This document shows positions 15,001 through 19,774 of a stretch of DNA of 19,774 bases, in pieces. Origin of the DNA: Chloroflexota bacterium (GTDB lineage: Bacteria; Chloroflexota; Limnocylindria; Limnocylindrales; CSP1-4). The position numbers and the translations under genes are program-made. The first letter of the stretch is position 1; each line of letters starts with the position of its first letter. The notes under the pieces were generated by a model. The model saw only the letters and a program-made list of their open reading frames with translations. It was not told where the DNA came from and did not search any database. Location: contig JAICUV010000029.1 of assembly GCA_025935655.1 (NCBI GenBank), positions 1-19,774 on the forward strand, written 5' to 3'.

Positions 15001-16051
15001 CGTCCGCGAGGCGGAGCGCGTGGCCGCCCGCATCGAGACCGCGATCGCGGAGCCGTTCGACCTCGACGGCCGTGAGGTCAACGTCGGCGCGAGTCTGGGC
15101 CTTTCCGTGGGCCGGGCCGCCATCACCTATCCCGGCGACCTGCTCAAGCAGGCCGAGATCGCCCTCCACCGCGCGAAGGTGGACCCGGTCCGCTCGACGA
15201 TCCTGTTCGACCCGGAGATGCACGCCCAGACCCTGGACCGGGCGACGTTGGAGCACGACCTCCGGCGGGCGATCGAGCGTTCCGAGCTGCGGCTCCACTA
15301 CCAGCCGCTCGTGGACCTGCAGACGCGCCGCATCGTGGGCATGGAGGCGCTCCTGCGCTGGATGCACCCGGTCCGCGGGCTCGTGTCGCCGCTGTCGTTC
15401 ATCCCGCTCGCCGAGGAGACCGGGCTCATCCTCCCGATCGGACGCTGGGTGCTCGAGACCGCGTGCGCGCAGGTCCGCGACTGGCAGCGGCGGATCCCGG
15501 GCGCGGAGCGCCTCGTCGTGTCCGTGAACCTCTCCGCGAGGCAGTTCGCCCAGGCGGACCTCGTCCCCAACGTCGCGTCGATCCTCGACCACTCGGGGCT
15601 GGACCCGGCGGCGCTCGAGCTGGAGATCACCGAGAGCGTGGTCATGGACCAGTCCGAGGCGTCCATCGAGCGGCTGCAGGCGCTCCGGGCGCTCGGCGTC
15701 CAGCTCGTGCTCGACGACTTCGGGACCGGCTACTCGTCGCTCTCGTACCTGCGGCGGCTGCCGCTCGACACGATCAAGGTCGACCGCTCGTTCGTCTCCG
15801 GACTGGGACTCGACGGCCGCGAGGCGGCGGTCGACCTGCCGATCGTGCAGGCGGTGATCTCGCTCGCGCACGGTCTCGGGATCAGCGTGGTCGCGGAGGG
15901 CATCGAGGGGGCCGGGCAGCTCGCGTGCCTCCAGGACCTCGCGTGCGACCGCGGACAGGGCTTCTACTTCGCGCGGCCGCTCCCGCCCGAGGAGCTCGAG
16001 GCGATCCTCGCCGCGGCGGGCGGCGAACCGGTCCTGCTGCCCCTTGGCTAG
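12023..16051 (+). CDS. Cytosolic cyclic-di-GMP protein: GAFx3-GGDEF-GAF-GGDEF-EAL (1342 aa)
   Basis: No TM segment or signal is visible. Domains in order: GAF1 (about 37-200), GAF2 (205-375), GAF3 (385-545), GGDEF1 (551-715), GAF4 (716-880), GGDEF2 (887-1050) and EAL (1065-1330). GGDEF1 has an intact GGDEF (625-629) and an inhibitory-site RxxD (RTED, 616-619) at the usual distance, so it should be an active, product-inhibited diguanylate cyclase. GGDEF2 has GSDEF (980-984) with RSTD before it, possibly weak or regulatory. The EAL domain keeps EALLRW (1108-1113), VNLSARQF, LEITESV, LDDFGTGYSS, DTIKVDRSF, VAEGIE and QGFYFARPL. These include the metal- and water-positioning residues expected for an active phosphodiesterase. 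The enzyme could make and degrade c-di-GMP under four ligand-binding GAF inputs. ATG 12023 lacks a clear ribosome-binding site; GTG 11912 in the same frame would add 37 basic residues. Confidence 0.93.
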   Translation: MALALDDSTPADRPRSARGRRGAPVEIAEGATAGSDARVDALRRVVAEVSANLELDKVFRDVLDSSLTLFGAEVAGLWLLNPGRHPYELVAHRDLDPSLISAVAAITEDDPVIGNRAIAERRPIVLDDPTSAPNFADIYARLDFRTINFVPLVFRDEPVGLLVLYHRRPYDWTPDELELCATFAAQMATAVANARLFNTVREGAARLRAIQELSSRLNRIQDVNGIGETIVSEADRLIAHDTIRVYRVDHVSQLCEPIAFHGAFPGVGRPTADMLRVRIGDGLTGWVALHNRSMRLGDAAADPRGRQVGEPRGPESMLLVPMTYESRVLGVIVLSKLGYDQFDEDDERTLEIFAGYAAQALVNAEAFGQVRRQQQELHHRLESQRRLLEVNERLLATLDPSGVLEMIADSLKAVVTYDSLTIYRVDRAAWVRRAVVARDRFAELILQHEGPLDAGITGWAIRNGEAVLANDAHLDPRSIQIPGTPEEPESMIVCPLLVGGEVIGTLNLARMGAEESHFSRDELELVQLFAGQASIALRNAEAHGAVLTKAEHDALTGLWNHGAFQLEVGALVDREQPFSLLMLDLDAFKTYNDTHGHPKGDALLARVARSMTESIRTEDRVYRYGGDEFAVILPATPPGEAREVAERIRAAVAALTEQAGPLVTVSVGVASYPADGWTKDELVTVADRALYLAKPPSRSRPSGDDPTRDLYLAAVDQTTLKVLERLEPKELLREIVERAAGLVGVKHGFLYLLEEDAQEGTALVARVGTGMFEHYEGYRLPHGTGVGWQVVRTGRPAVVQDYLVYDHRAPDLPAGDFGAVVAVPLTSAGEVLGNIGLASGDVSRPFSEREVEALVRFAQLASIALDNARLFERAQTEVRQRAHAALHDILTGLPNRTLLLTRLAEQLDANRPALGGAARTGGRAGIRGTTPRIALILMDLDRFKVVNESLGHDAGDLLLVEVGRRLLAAARSTDMVARLGSDEFGVLLGPVRSVREAERVAARIETAIAEPFDLDGREVNVGASLGLSVGRAAITYPGDLLKQAEIALHRAKVDPVRSTILFDPEMHAQTLDRATLEHDLRRAIERSELRLHYQPLVDLQTRRIVGMEALLRWMHPVRGLVSPLSFIPLAEETGLILPIGRWVLETACAQVRDWQRRIPGAERLVVSVNLSARQFAQADLVPNVASILDHSGLDPAALELEITESVVMDQSEASIERLQALRALGVQLVLDDFGTGYSSLSYLRRLPLDTIKVDRSFVSGLGLDGREAAVDLPIVQAVISLAHGLGISVVAEGIEGAGQLACLQDLACDRGQGFYFARPLPPEELEAILAAAGGEPVLLPLG

Positions 16052-16069
16052 CCCGTCGTGCGCGGCGGG
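16052..16069 (+). terminator. Short GC-rich hairpin after the c-di-GMP gene
   Basis: CCCGTCG (16052-16058) pairs with CGGCGGG (16063-16069) around the loop TGCG, with one G-U pair, beginning directly after the TAG. There is no T-tract, so factor-independent termination is doubtful. Confidence 0.4.
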
Positions 16070-16139
16070 ACTCCGGCCGTGATCAAGGCGGCGGCGTACC
16101 CTTGGCCACCGGGCAGCCGCAACCACGAGAGGTGCTCCG

Positions 16140-16655
16140 GTGATCCTGCCGAAGGTCCGGGACCCGCGGTTCATCACGATCCGCCGCGGCGGGACCCTCA
16201 CCGATCCTGACCACCGCCTGCTCGCCCTGTGGGCGGCTTCGTGCGCGGAACACGTCCTCCACCTGTTCGAGACGGCGTCGCCGGACGACCCCAGACCGCG
16301 CGAGGCGATCGAGCAGGCCAGGGCGTGGACACGCGGTGAGCAGACGATGACCCAGGCACGGGCGGCCGGCGGCCATGCGATGGCCGCGGCGCGTGACCAG
16401 CGCGCCGCAGCCCGTCACGCGGCCTTCGCCGCGGGCCAGGCGGCCGTCGTGGCCCACGTCGCCGCGCACGAGCTCGGGGCAGCCGCGTACGCGATCAGGG
16501 CGGCACGTGCGGCGGCCCCGGACGGGGCGGGCGAGGATGCCGGGCGGCTCGAGTGCCGGTGGCAGCGCGACCAGCTGCCGGCCCCCATCCGGGCGCTCGT
16601 CCTCGACGACCAGCGGCTGCGCAACGACCTCTGCTGGTCGGTGTTCGAGTGCTGA
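16140..16655 (+). CDS. Putative immunity protein (Imm-like, Ala-rich helical)
   Basis: The 171-residue protein has the pattern of proteins annotated as putative immunity protein in soil bacteria. It shows LLALWAASCAEHVLHLFE, then PDDPRPREAIEQARAWTRGEQTMTQAR, a long Ala/His-rich helical part (HAMAAARDQRAAARHAAFA, AAVVAHVAAHELGAAAYAIRA) and the ending CRWQRDQLP. The family is thought to neutralise polymorphic toxins, but the biochemical evidence is thin as far as I know. The GTG start has GAGAGGTG about seven bases upstream. No toxin gene, secretion gene or Rhs-type repeat is near. Its neighbours are the c-di-GMP protein upstream and a convergent BI-1 gene downstream. It could be an orphan immunity gene or have an unrelated housekeeping role. 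Cytosolic, with no signal or TM. Confidence 0.75.
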   Translation: MILPKVRDPRFITIRRGGTLTDPDHRLLALWAASCAEHVLHLFETASPDDPRPREAIEQARAWTRGEQTMTQARAAGGHAMAAARDQRAAARHAAFAAGQAAVVAHVAAHELGAAAYAIRAARAAAPDGAGEDAGRLECRWQRDQLPAPIRALVLDDQRLRNDLCWSVFEC

Positions 16656-16676
16656 GCGCGGCCCGGGGAATCGAAC

Positions 16677-16699
16677 GGGGCCCGGCGTCGCCGAGCCCC
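16677..16699. terminator. Hairpin between convergent genes, likely shared terminator
   Basis: Arms 16677-16686 and 16690-16699 form ten stem positions with a single C-A mismatch and a three-base loop. The hairpin lies in the 81-base gap between the stops at 16655 (+) and 16737 (-). There is no T-tract in either direction, so bidirectional activity is inferred. Confidence 0.5.
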
Positions 16700-16736
16700 G
16701 TGACGGTGCGCGTGGCCGGATGACCGGCAGCGGAGG

Positions 16737-17450
16737 CTACCCTCGGTTGCCGCCGAAGATCCGGAGCAGGAACAGGAACAGGTTGATGAAGTTCAGGTAC
16801 AGGTGGAGCGCCGCCAGGACCGACGCCTTCTCCTTGCTCTGCGTGAACGCCGCGTAGTCGCCGCGCGTGATGCGCTGGACGTCGTACGCGGTGAGGCCCA
16901 CGAAGATCAGCACGCCCGCGATCGAGATCACCCAGTCCACGGAGCTCGAGTGGAGGAACAGGTTCACGACCGAGGCGACGATCAGGCCGATGAGGGCCAT
17001 GAACAGGAGGCCGCCCAGCTTCGCGAGCTCACGCTTGGTCACCGCGCCGTAGACGGCGGCGCCGGCGAACATCGCGGAGGCGGACAGGAACGCGGACGCC
17101 ACCGCCGTGCTGCCGCCCGGCGTCTGCATGTAGGCCCAGACGATGACGCCGATCGTGAGGCCCATGGTCGCGGCGTACAGGAAGAACAGGCCGAGCGCGG
17201 CGGTGGCGCTGAGCTTGTTGATCCCGGCGGAGATCACCATCACGAGGATGAACTGGCCGATGAGCAGCGGCAGCCACCACTGGGCGACCGTGTTCAGCAG
17301 CTGCTCGCTGGTCCCGACGAGATAGGCGACGCCCGCGGACAGCAGCAGGCCGGCGAACATCCACCCGAACGCGCCGACCAGCAGCTGCTGGACGAGCGCC
17401 GGTGCCGGGCGGACACCGAGCTGCGTGGGGCTTTGCGGGTTGACGGTCAT
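16737..17450 (-). CDS. Bax inhibitor-1/YccA family seven-TM protein
   Basis: The 237-residue protein has a short polar start and seven hydrophobic segments. Among its features are the helix pair around FAGLLLSAGVAYLVG, the phrase TKRELAKLGGLLFMALIGLIVASVVN, the family signature FVGLTAYDVQRI and the ending LHLYLNFINLFLFLLRIFGGNRG. All of these are characteristic of BI-1/YccA (TMBIM) proteins, which act as pH-sensitive Ca2+ leak channels or protease modulators in the cytoplasmic membrane. The ATG follows the TAG of the adenosyltransferase gene with no base between (GAATAG-ATG). The ribosome-binding site AGAGGAG is inside the end of that gene, so translation is coupled. The functional link to cobalamin is not obvious and may be only positional. 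The call is secure. Confidence 0.93.
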   Translation of the reverse strand: MTVNPQSPTQLGVRPAPALVQQLLVGAFGWMFAGLLLSAGVAYLVGTSEQLLNTVAQWWLPLLIGQFILVMVISAGINKLSATAALGLFFLYAATMGLTIGVIVWAYMQTPGGSTAVASAFLSASAMFAGAAVYGAVTKRELAKLGGLLFMALIGLIVASVVNLFLHSSSVDWVISIAGVLIFVGLTAYDVQRITRGDYAAFTQSKEKASVLAALHLYLNFINLFLFLLRIFGGNRG

Positions 17451-18125
17451 CTATTCGCTCCTCTGTGCGGGGGAGGGCGCTGCGCTGCGGCGACCCCGCG
17501 ATCGACCGGGTCGCGCGACCGTCGCGTCGCGCGCCTCCGCCTGCTCGGCCATGCGGGCGAGGACCCACAGCAGGTCTGCCAGGCGGTTCAGATAGGGAAG
17601 GATATGGCCTCCGGCGATGGCGGGGTCCTCCGCGGCCAGCGTCACGACCCGGCGCTCGGCGCGACGGGTGATCGTGCGCGCGAGCTCGAGTGCGGCGCTG
17701 ACCCGCGTCTCGCCGGGGACGACGAACTCGGTGGGCAGCACGATCGAGGCCTCGGACTGCGCCAGGGTCTCGCCGATGGCGTCGACCATCGCCCGGCTCA
17801 CCCGCGTCGCGTCGTCCTTCTGGCGGTCGCGCGCCTCGGGGTTGGTGGCCAGCTCCGCGCCGACGACGAACAGCTCGCGCTGGATCCGCAGGATCGTCTC
17901 GCCCAGCCCGCCGAAGCTCGGGATGGCCACGCCGTCCCGGCTCCCGGCGCCGATCTCGGCACGCGCAAGCCCGAGGGCGGCGACCGCCTCGTCGACCGTG
18001 CCGTAGGCGTCGGTGCGCGGGTCGTCCTTGCGGACGCGTGCCCCGCCGAAGAGGAGCCCGGTCGTGCCGTCGTCGCCCTTGCCCGTGGCCACGACGGAGT
18101 CGAAGGGGAGCTCGGAGCGGCTCAT
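17451..18125 (-). CDS. PduO-type cob(I)alamin adenosyltransferase
   Basis: The 224-residue enzyme transfers the adenosyl group of ATP to cob(I)alamin, forming coenzyme B12. The PduO/MMAB fold is clear. The ATP loop TGKGDDGTTGLLFGG (14-28) and VRKDDPRTDAYGTVDEA (31-47) come first, then IQRELFVVGAELATNP. The helix LARTITRRAERRVVTLA (148-164) carries the ATP-binding arginines, and PYLNRLADLLWVLARMAE (177-194) the cobalamin-side helix. The C-terminus is a basic, Ser/Arg-rich tail, probably disordered. It lies 52 bases downstream of the DUF59 gene and directly abuts the BI-1 gene, consistent with one minus-strand transcript. No other B12 genes are visible, so a scavenging or maintenance role for B12-dependent enzymes elsewhere is inferred. 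Confidence 0.94.
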   Translation of the reverse strand: MSRSELPFDSVVATGKGDDGTTGLLFGGARVRKDDPRTDAYGTVDEAVAALGLARAEIGAGSRDGVAIPSFGGLGETILRIQRELFVVGAELATNPEARDRQKDDATRVSRAMVDAIGETLAQSEASIVLPTEFVVPGETRVSAALELARTITRRAERRVVTLAAEDPAIAGGHILPYLNRLADLLWVLARMAEQAEARDATVARPGRSRGRRSAAPSPAQRSE

Positions 18126-18177
18126 CGGACGGATCGCGGGCGCGTGCGCAGCGGGCGGCCCGCGGACGAGTGCCGGC

Positions 18178-18516
18178 TCACCACATGAGGCCGGCGTCGC
18201 GCGGGTCCCAGCGCTCTGCCAGCAGGGTGACCTTGACGTCGTGCTCGACGACGCTCTCGGCCTGCTCCTTCACCTGGGCGATCATCGCGCCGGCGTAGGG
18301 GCAGAACGGGGTCGTCAGGATCATCTTCACCTCGGTGGAGTCCGGGCCGAGGATGATCTGCTTGATCAGGGCGAGCTCCACGACGTTCATCCCGATCTCC
18401 GGGTCCACGACGGCGCGAAGCGCGTCGAGGATCGCGAGCTCCGTGGCTCGACGCTGGGCGTCGAACTCGGGCGCGGGGGCGGTGTCGGCGGTCGTGGCGG
18501 GCTGCGTGTCGGTCAT
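18178..18516 (-). CDS. DUF59/MIP18-family metal-sulfur cluster assembly protein (SufT-like)
   Basis: The 112-residue protein has a disordered Thr/Ala/Pro lead of about 18 residues, then the compact DUF59 domain. It shows ILDALRAVVDPEIGMNVVELALI (29-51), MILTTPFCPYAGAMIAQV (65-82) with the conserved cysteine at 72, and an ending WDPRDAGLMW like the family's WxPxxM. Members (SufT, CIAO2/Mip18, PaaD) help mature iron-sulfur proteins in the cytosol. The context supports this: an inverted repeat upstream (18525-18548) resembles the one in front of the suf operon at the other end of the window. It is first in a probable operon with the adenosyltransferase and BI-1 genes. PaaD is unlikely, since no phenylacetate genes are near. 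Confidence 0.9.
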   Translation of the reverse strand: MTDTQPATTADTAPAPEFDAQRRATELAILDALRAVVDPEIGMNVVELALIKQIILGPDSTEVKMILTTPFCPYAGAMIAQVKEQAESVVEHDVKVTLLAERWDPRDAGLMW

Positions 18517-18524
18517 CGTCCCGA

Positions 18525-18548
18525 AATCCTACCACCATGGTCGGAAAT
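18525..18548. promoter_or_regulatory. Putative operator upstream of the DUF59 gene, related to the suf operator
   Basis: AATCCTACC (18525-18533) faces GGTCGGAAAT (18539-18548) across ACCAT, with an ACCATGGT palindrome near the centre. Read on the minus strand it begins TTTCCGACC and ends GTAGGATT, against ATCCGACC and GTCGGGATT at 1757-1779, differing by one base in spacing. TAGGAT inside it could be a -10 box, or AGGA the ribosome-binding site of the DUF59 gene. Confidence 0.42.
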
Positions 18549-18550
18549 GA

Positions 18551-18567
18551 CCGAAGAGGTCCTTCGG
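18551..18567. repeat. Small perfect hairpin in the DUF59/DUF302 divergent region
   Basis: CCGAAG (18551-18556) and CTTCGG (18562-18567) are complementary around a five-base loop. The hairpin lies just upstream of the operator-like repeat. Its role is unknown; it could be part of either divergent promoter region. Confidence 0.4.
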
Positions 18568-18587
18568 CCCGACCGATGGTGCCGTTC

Positions 18588-18614
18588 GTCAATTTGCGCA
18601 AACACGCAACTGAC
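18588..18614. promoter_or_regulatory. Dyad in the DUF59/DUF302 divergent region
   Basis: GTCAATTTGCG (18588-18598) and CGCAACTGAC (18605-18614) form an interrupted dyad with a six-base centre. It contains the perfect 10-base palindrome TTTGCGCAAA (18593-18602). It lies about 35 bases upstream of the DUF302 start, in an AT-richer patch, a place typical for an operator. The cognate regulator is unknown. Confidence 0.4.
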
Positions 18615-18649
18615 CGACGATGAGGACCCGCCGCAGGAGGTCCCCCATC

Positions 18650-19111
18650 GTGTTCGACGACCGCTACACGTTCGGCACGCGTCTCGCGACGCCGTTCGAG
18701 GAGGTCCGTGAGGCGACCGAGATCGCGCTCCGCGACGAGGGGTTCGGCGTCCTCACGGAGATCGACGTCGCCGCCACCATGCGCGCGAAGCTCGGCGCGG
18801 AGCTCGCGCCCTACGTGATCCTCGGCGCCTGCAATCCCCCGCTCGCGCATCGGGCGATCCAGGCCGATCCCTCTGTCGGGGCGCTCCTGCCGTGCAATGT
18901 CGTCATCCGCGCCGAGGGTGACGTGGTCGTGGTCGAGGCGATGGACCCCGAGGCGGCGCTCGGACTCGTCGACGACGCGACGGTCGCGGCGGTGGCCCAG
19001 GAGGCGCGGGCCCGCCTGTGGCGGGCGATCCAACGCCTCGGCGCCGAGCTGCCCGCAGCCGAGCCGCCCGTGGCCGAGCTGCCCGTCGCCGGGCTGCCCG
19101 CTTTCCGCTGA
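18650..19111 (+). CDS. DUF302 domain protein with a repetitive Pro-rich tail
   Basis: The 153-residue protein matches DUF302. It shows TPFEEVREATEIALRDEGFGVLTEIDV, then LGACNPPLAHRAIQ, then GALLPCNVVIR and EAMDPEAALGLV. The two cysteines in GACNP and LPCNV are family hallmarks. DUF302 proteins are small cytosolic or periplasmic homodimers of unknown biochemical role, often near redox or sulfur genes; no signal peptide is seen here. GTG 18650 is preferred because AGGAGG ends nine bases upstream; ATG 18620 in frame would add ten mostly arginine residues. The last 20 residues before the end come from a 15-bp tandem repeat. The gene lies 36 bases before the OsmC gene and is probably co-transcribed with it. 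Confidence 0.9.
   Translation: MFDDRYTFGTRLATPFEEVREATEIALRDEGFGVLTEIDVAATMRAKLGAELAPYVILGACNPPLAHRAIQADPSVGALLPCNVVIRAEGDVVVVEAMDPEAALGLVDDATVAAVAQEARARLWRAIQRLGAELPAAEPPVAELPVAGLPAFR
19043..19102 (+). repeat. Four tandem 15-bp repeats in the DUF302 gene tail
   Basis: Four in-frame copies with the pattern GCCGAGCTGCCCGNN occupy 19043-19057, 19058-19072, 19073-19087 and 19088-19102. Each differs at one or two internal positions and at its end. They encode AELPA, AEPPV, AELPV and AGLPA, lengthening the C-terminal tail by five residues per unit. Confidence 0.85.
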
Positions 19112-19147
19112 TCAACGACCCCAACCCGTCCGAGGAGCTGCTCCGCC

Positions 19148-19639
19148 ATGGCTACCAAGACCGCGCTCGTCCGCCTCACGGGCGAAGGACTCAGGTTCGA
19201 CGCCACGGTCGGATCCGGGCACACGATCGTGCTCGACTCGGGTGACGGCGACGCCGGCGCCCGGCCCGCGGAGCTCGTCGGCGCGGCCCTCGCCGGCTGC
19301 ACGGCCATGGACGTGATCTCGATCCTGCGCAAGAAGCGGCAGCCGGTCGACGCCTACGAGGTCCGCGTCAGCGGCGAGCAGATGGACGAGCACCCGCACG
19401 CGTTCACCCGGTTCGACGTCGTGCATGTCGTGGACGGCACGGGGCTCGACGTCGAGGCTGTCCGGCGTGCGATCGAGCTGTCCGCGACCCGCTACTGCTC
19501 GGTCGGGTCGACCCTCGCCTCGGGCGTCGTGGAGATCCACCACGCGTACCTCGTCCGGGAGCCGGGCGGTGACGAGCGGTACGGCGAGGTCCTCGTCGTC
19601 GGGCCGGACGTGGCGCCCGCGGCCCTCGCGGCCCGGTAG
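19148..19639 (+). CDS. OsmC family peroxide-reducing protein
   Basis: The 163-residue protein has the OsmC/Ohr fold pattern. After the N-terminal strands come PAELVGAALAGCTAMDVISILRKKRQ with the first redox cysteine (51). The second strand block is YEVRVSGEQMDEHPHAFTRFDVVHVV, and the second cysteine is in ATRYCSVGSTLAS (117). The pair is the expected peroxidatic/resolving dithiol for organic hydroperoxide reduction in the cytosol. Subtype is the general OsmC-like (YhfA) group rather than classical Ohr, judging from the LRKKRQPVDAYEVRV segment. ATG 19148 has GAGGAG about 11 bases upstream, somewhat far. The gene is 36 bases behind DUF302, and a pairing of two redox-type genes is plausible, though functional linkage is inferred. 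A weak hairpin follows the stop. Confidence 0.92.
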   Translation: MATKTALVRLTGEGLRFDATVGSGHTIVLDSGDGDAGARPAELVGAALAGCTAMDVISILRKKRQPVDAYEVRVSGEQMDEHPHAFTRFDVVHVVDGTGLDVEAVRRAIELSATRYCSVGSTLASGVVEIHHAYLVREPGGDERYGEVLVVGPDVAPAALAAR

Positions 19640-19655
19640 GGTCGGCGACGATCCT

Positions 19656-19674
19656 GCGTCCGGGTGGTGGACGC
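19656..19674. terminator. Weak hairpin between convergent genes
   Basis: GCGTCC (19656-19661) pairs with GGACGC (19669-19674) across a seven-base loop, in the 37-base gap between the OsmC stop and the stop of the next minus-strand gene. There is no T-tract. Confidence 0.4.
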
Positions 19675-19676
19675 CC

Positions 19677-19774
19677 TCAGGCCGGGACGGCCGCCTTGAT
19701 GACGACGCCCGGGATCCGGAGGCGCTGCGGGAGCGCGGCGGCCTCGTCGATGGTGTACCCCGGACCGACGAGGG
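19677..19774 (-). CDS. C-terminal end of an unidentified protein (runs off the right edge)
   Basis: The minus strand has an open frame from the right edge to the TGA at 19677-19679. It encodes VGPGYTIDEAAALPQRLR followed by IPGVVIKAAVPA. Codon use is GC-rich at third positions, like the neighbours, and the orientation is convergent to OsmC, which supports a real gene. With just 31 complete codons visible, no family can be named. The beta-strand-like ending VVIKAAVPA would fit many folds. Confidence 0.5.
   Translation of the reverse strand, partial: LVGPGYTIDEAAALPQRLRIPGVVIKAAVPA

Noticed and set aside
16660..16700. tRNA-like T-loop on the minus strand (GTTCGATTCCCC)
   Set aside because: The flanking bases do not form a five-base T-stem, and no acceptor, anticodon or D arm fits. 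The stretch instead makes a simple GC hairpin between convergent genes.

Overview
The window is high-GC bacterial chromosome, with GC-rich third codon positions in almost every gene. It carries housekeeping and accessory genes typical of a high-GC Gram-positive-type or Chloroflexota (Limnocylindria-like) soil or water bacterium. The indications are an Rrf2-regulated SUF cluster, an F420/deazaflavin-type oxidoreductase, a cytosolic multi-GAF cyclic-di-GMP protein and many lipoprotein or Sec-type signals. The phylum is inferred from general impression only. No rRNA, tRNA, CRISPR array, integrase or transposase was found.

Left flank (1-1.8 kb, minus strand): an Rrf2 iron-sulfur regulator, sufC and the first 86 codons of a SufS-type cysteine desulfurase. 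They read from a well-formed promoter (TTGACG-N17-TAGACT) with an inverted repeat at the predicted transcription start. A related inverted repeat lies in front of the DUF59/SufT-like gene near 18.5 kb, so the two may form one iron-sulfur regulon.

Island-like section (about 1.8-6.9 kb): visibly lower GC and almost entirely exported or membrane proteins. On the plus strand are a frameshifted matrixin-like zinc protease and two small exported proteins. A long, symmetric, imperfect palindrome follows. Convergent to these, on the minus strand, are a 128-residue secreted protein, an ABC ATPase, a six-TM permease with a Cys-containing outer domain and a further six-TM protein. The last three overlap by ATGA. 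This export locus is the best candidate here for an undescribed system.

Middle (6.6-11.8 kb): about 0.6 kb without a credible gene. Then comes a chimeric ORF in which an ECF sigma factor lacks its recognition helix and runs into a beta-propeller-like tail. A four-TM protein, a deazaflavin-type oxidoreductase, a lipoprotein and a winged-helix HTH_42/AlkZ-family protein lacking the family's QxQ motif follow.

Right half (12-19.8 kb): a 1342-residue GAFx3-GGDEF-GAF-GGDEF-EAL protein, a lone immunity-like protein, and a minus-strand DUF59 / cobalamin adenosyltransferase / BI-1 gene set. DUF302 and OsmC proteins read rightward, and the C-terminal end of an unidentified minus-strand gene closes the window. 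Several strong hairpins sit between convergent or tandem genes and probably end transcripts.
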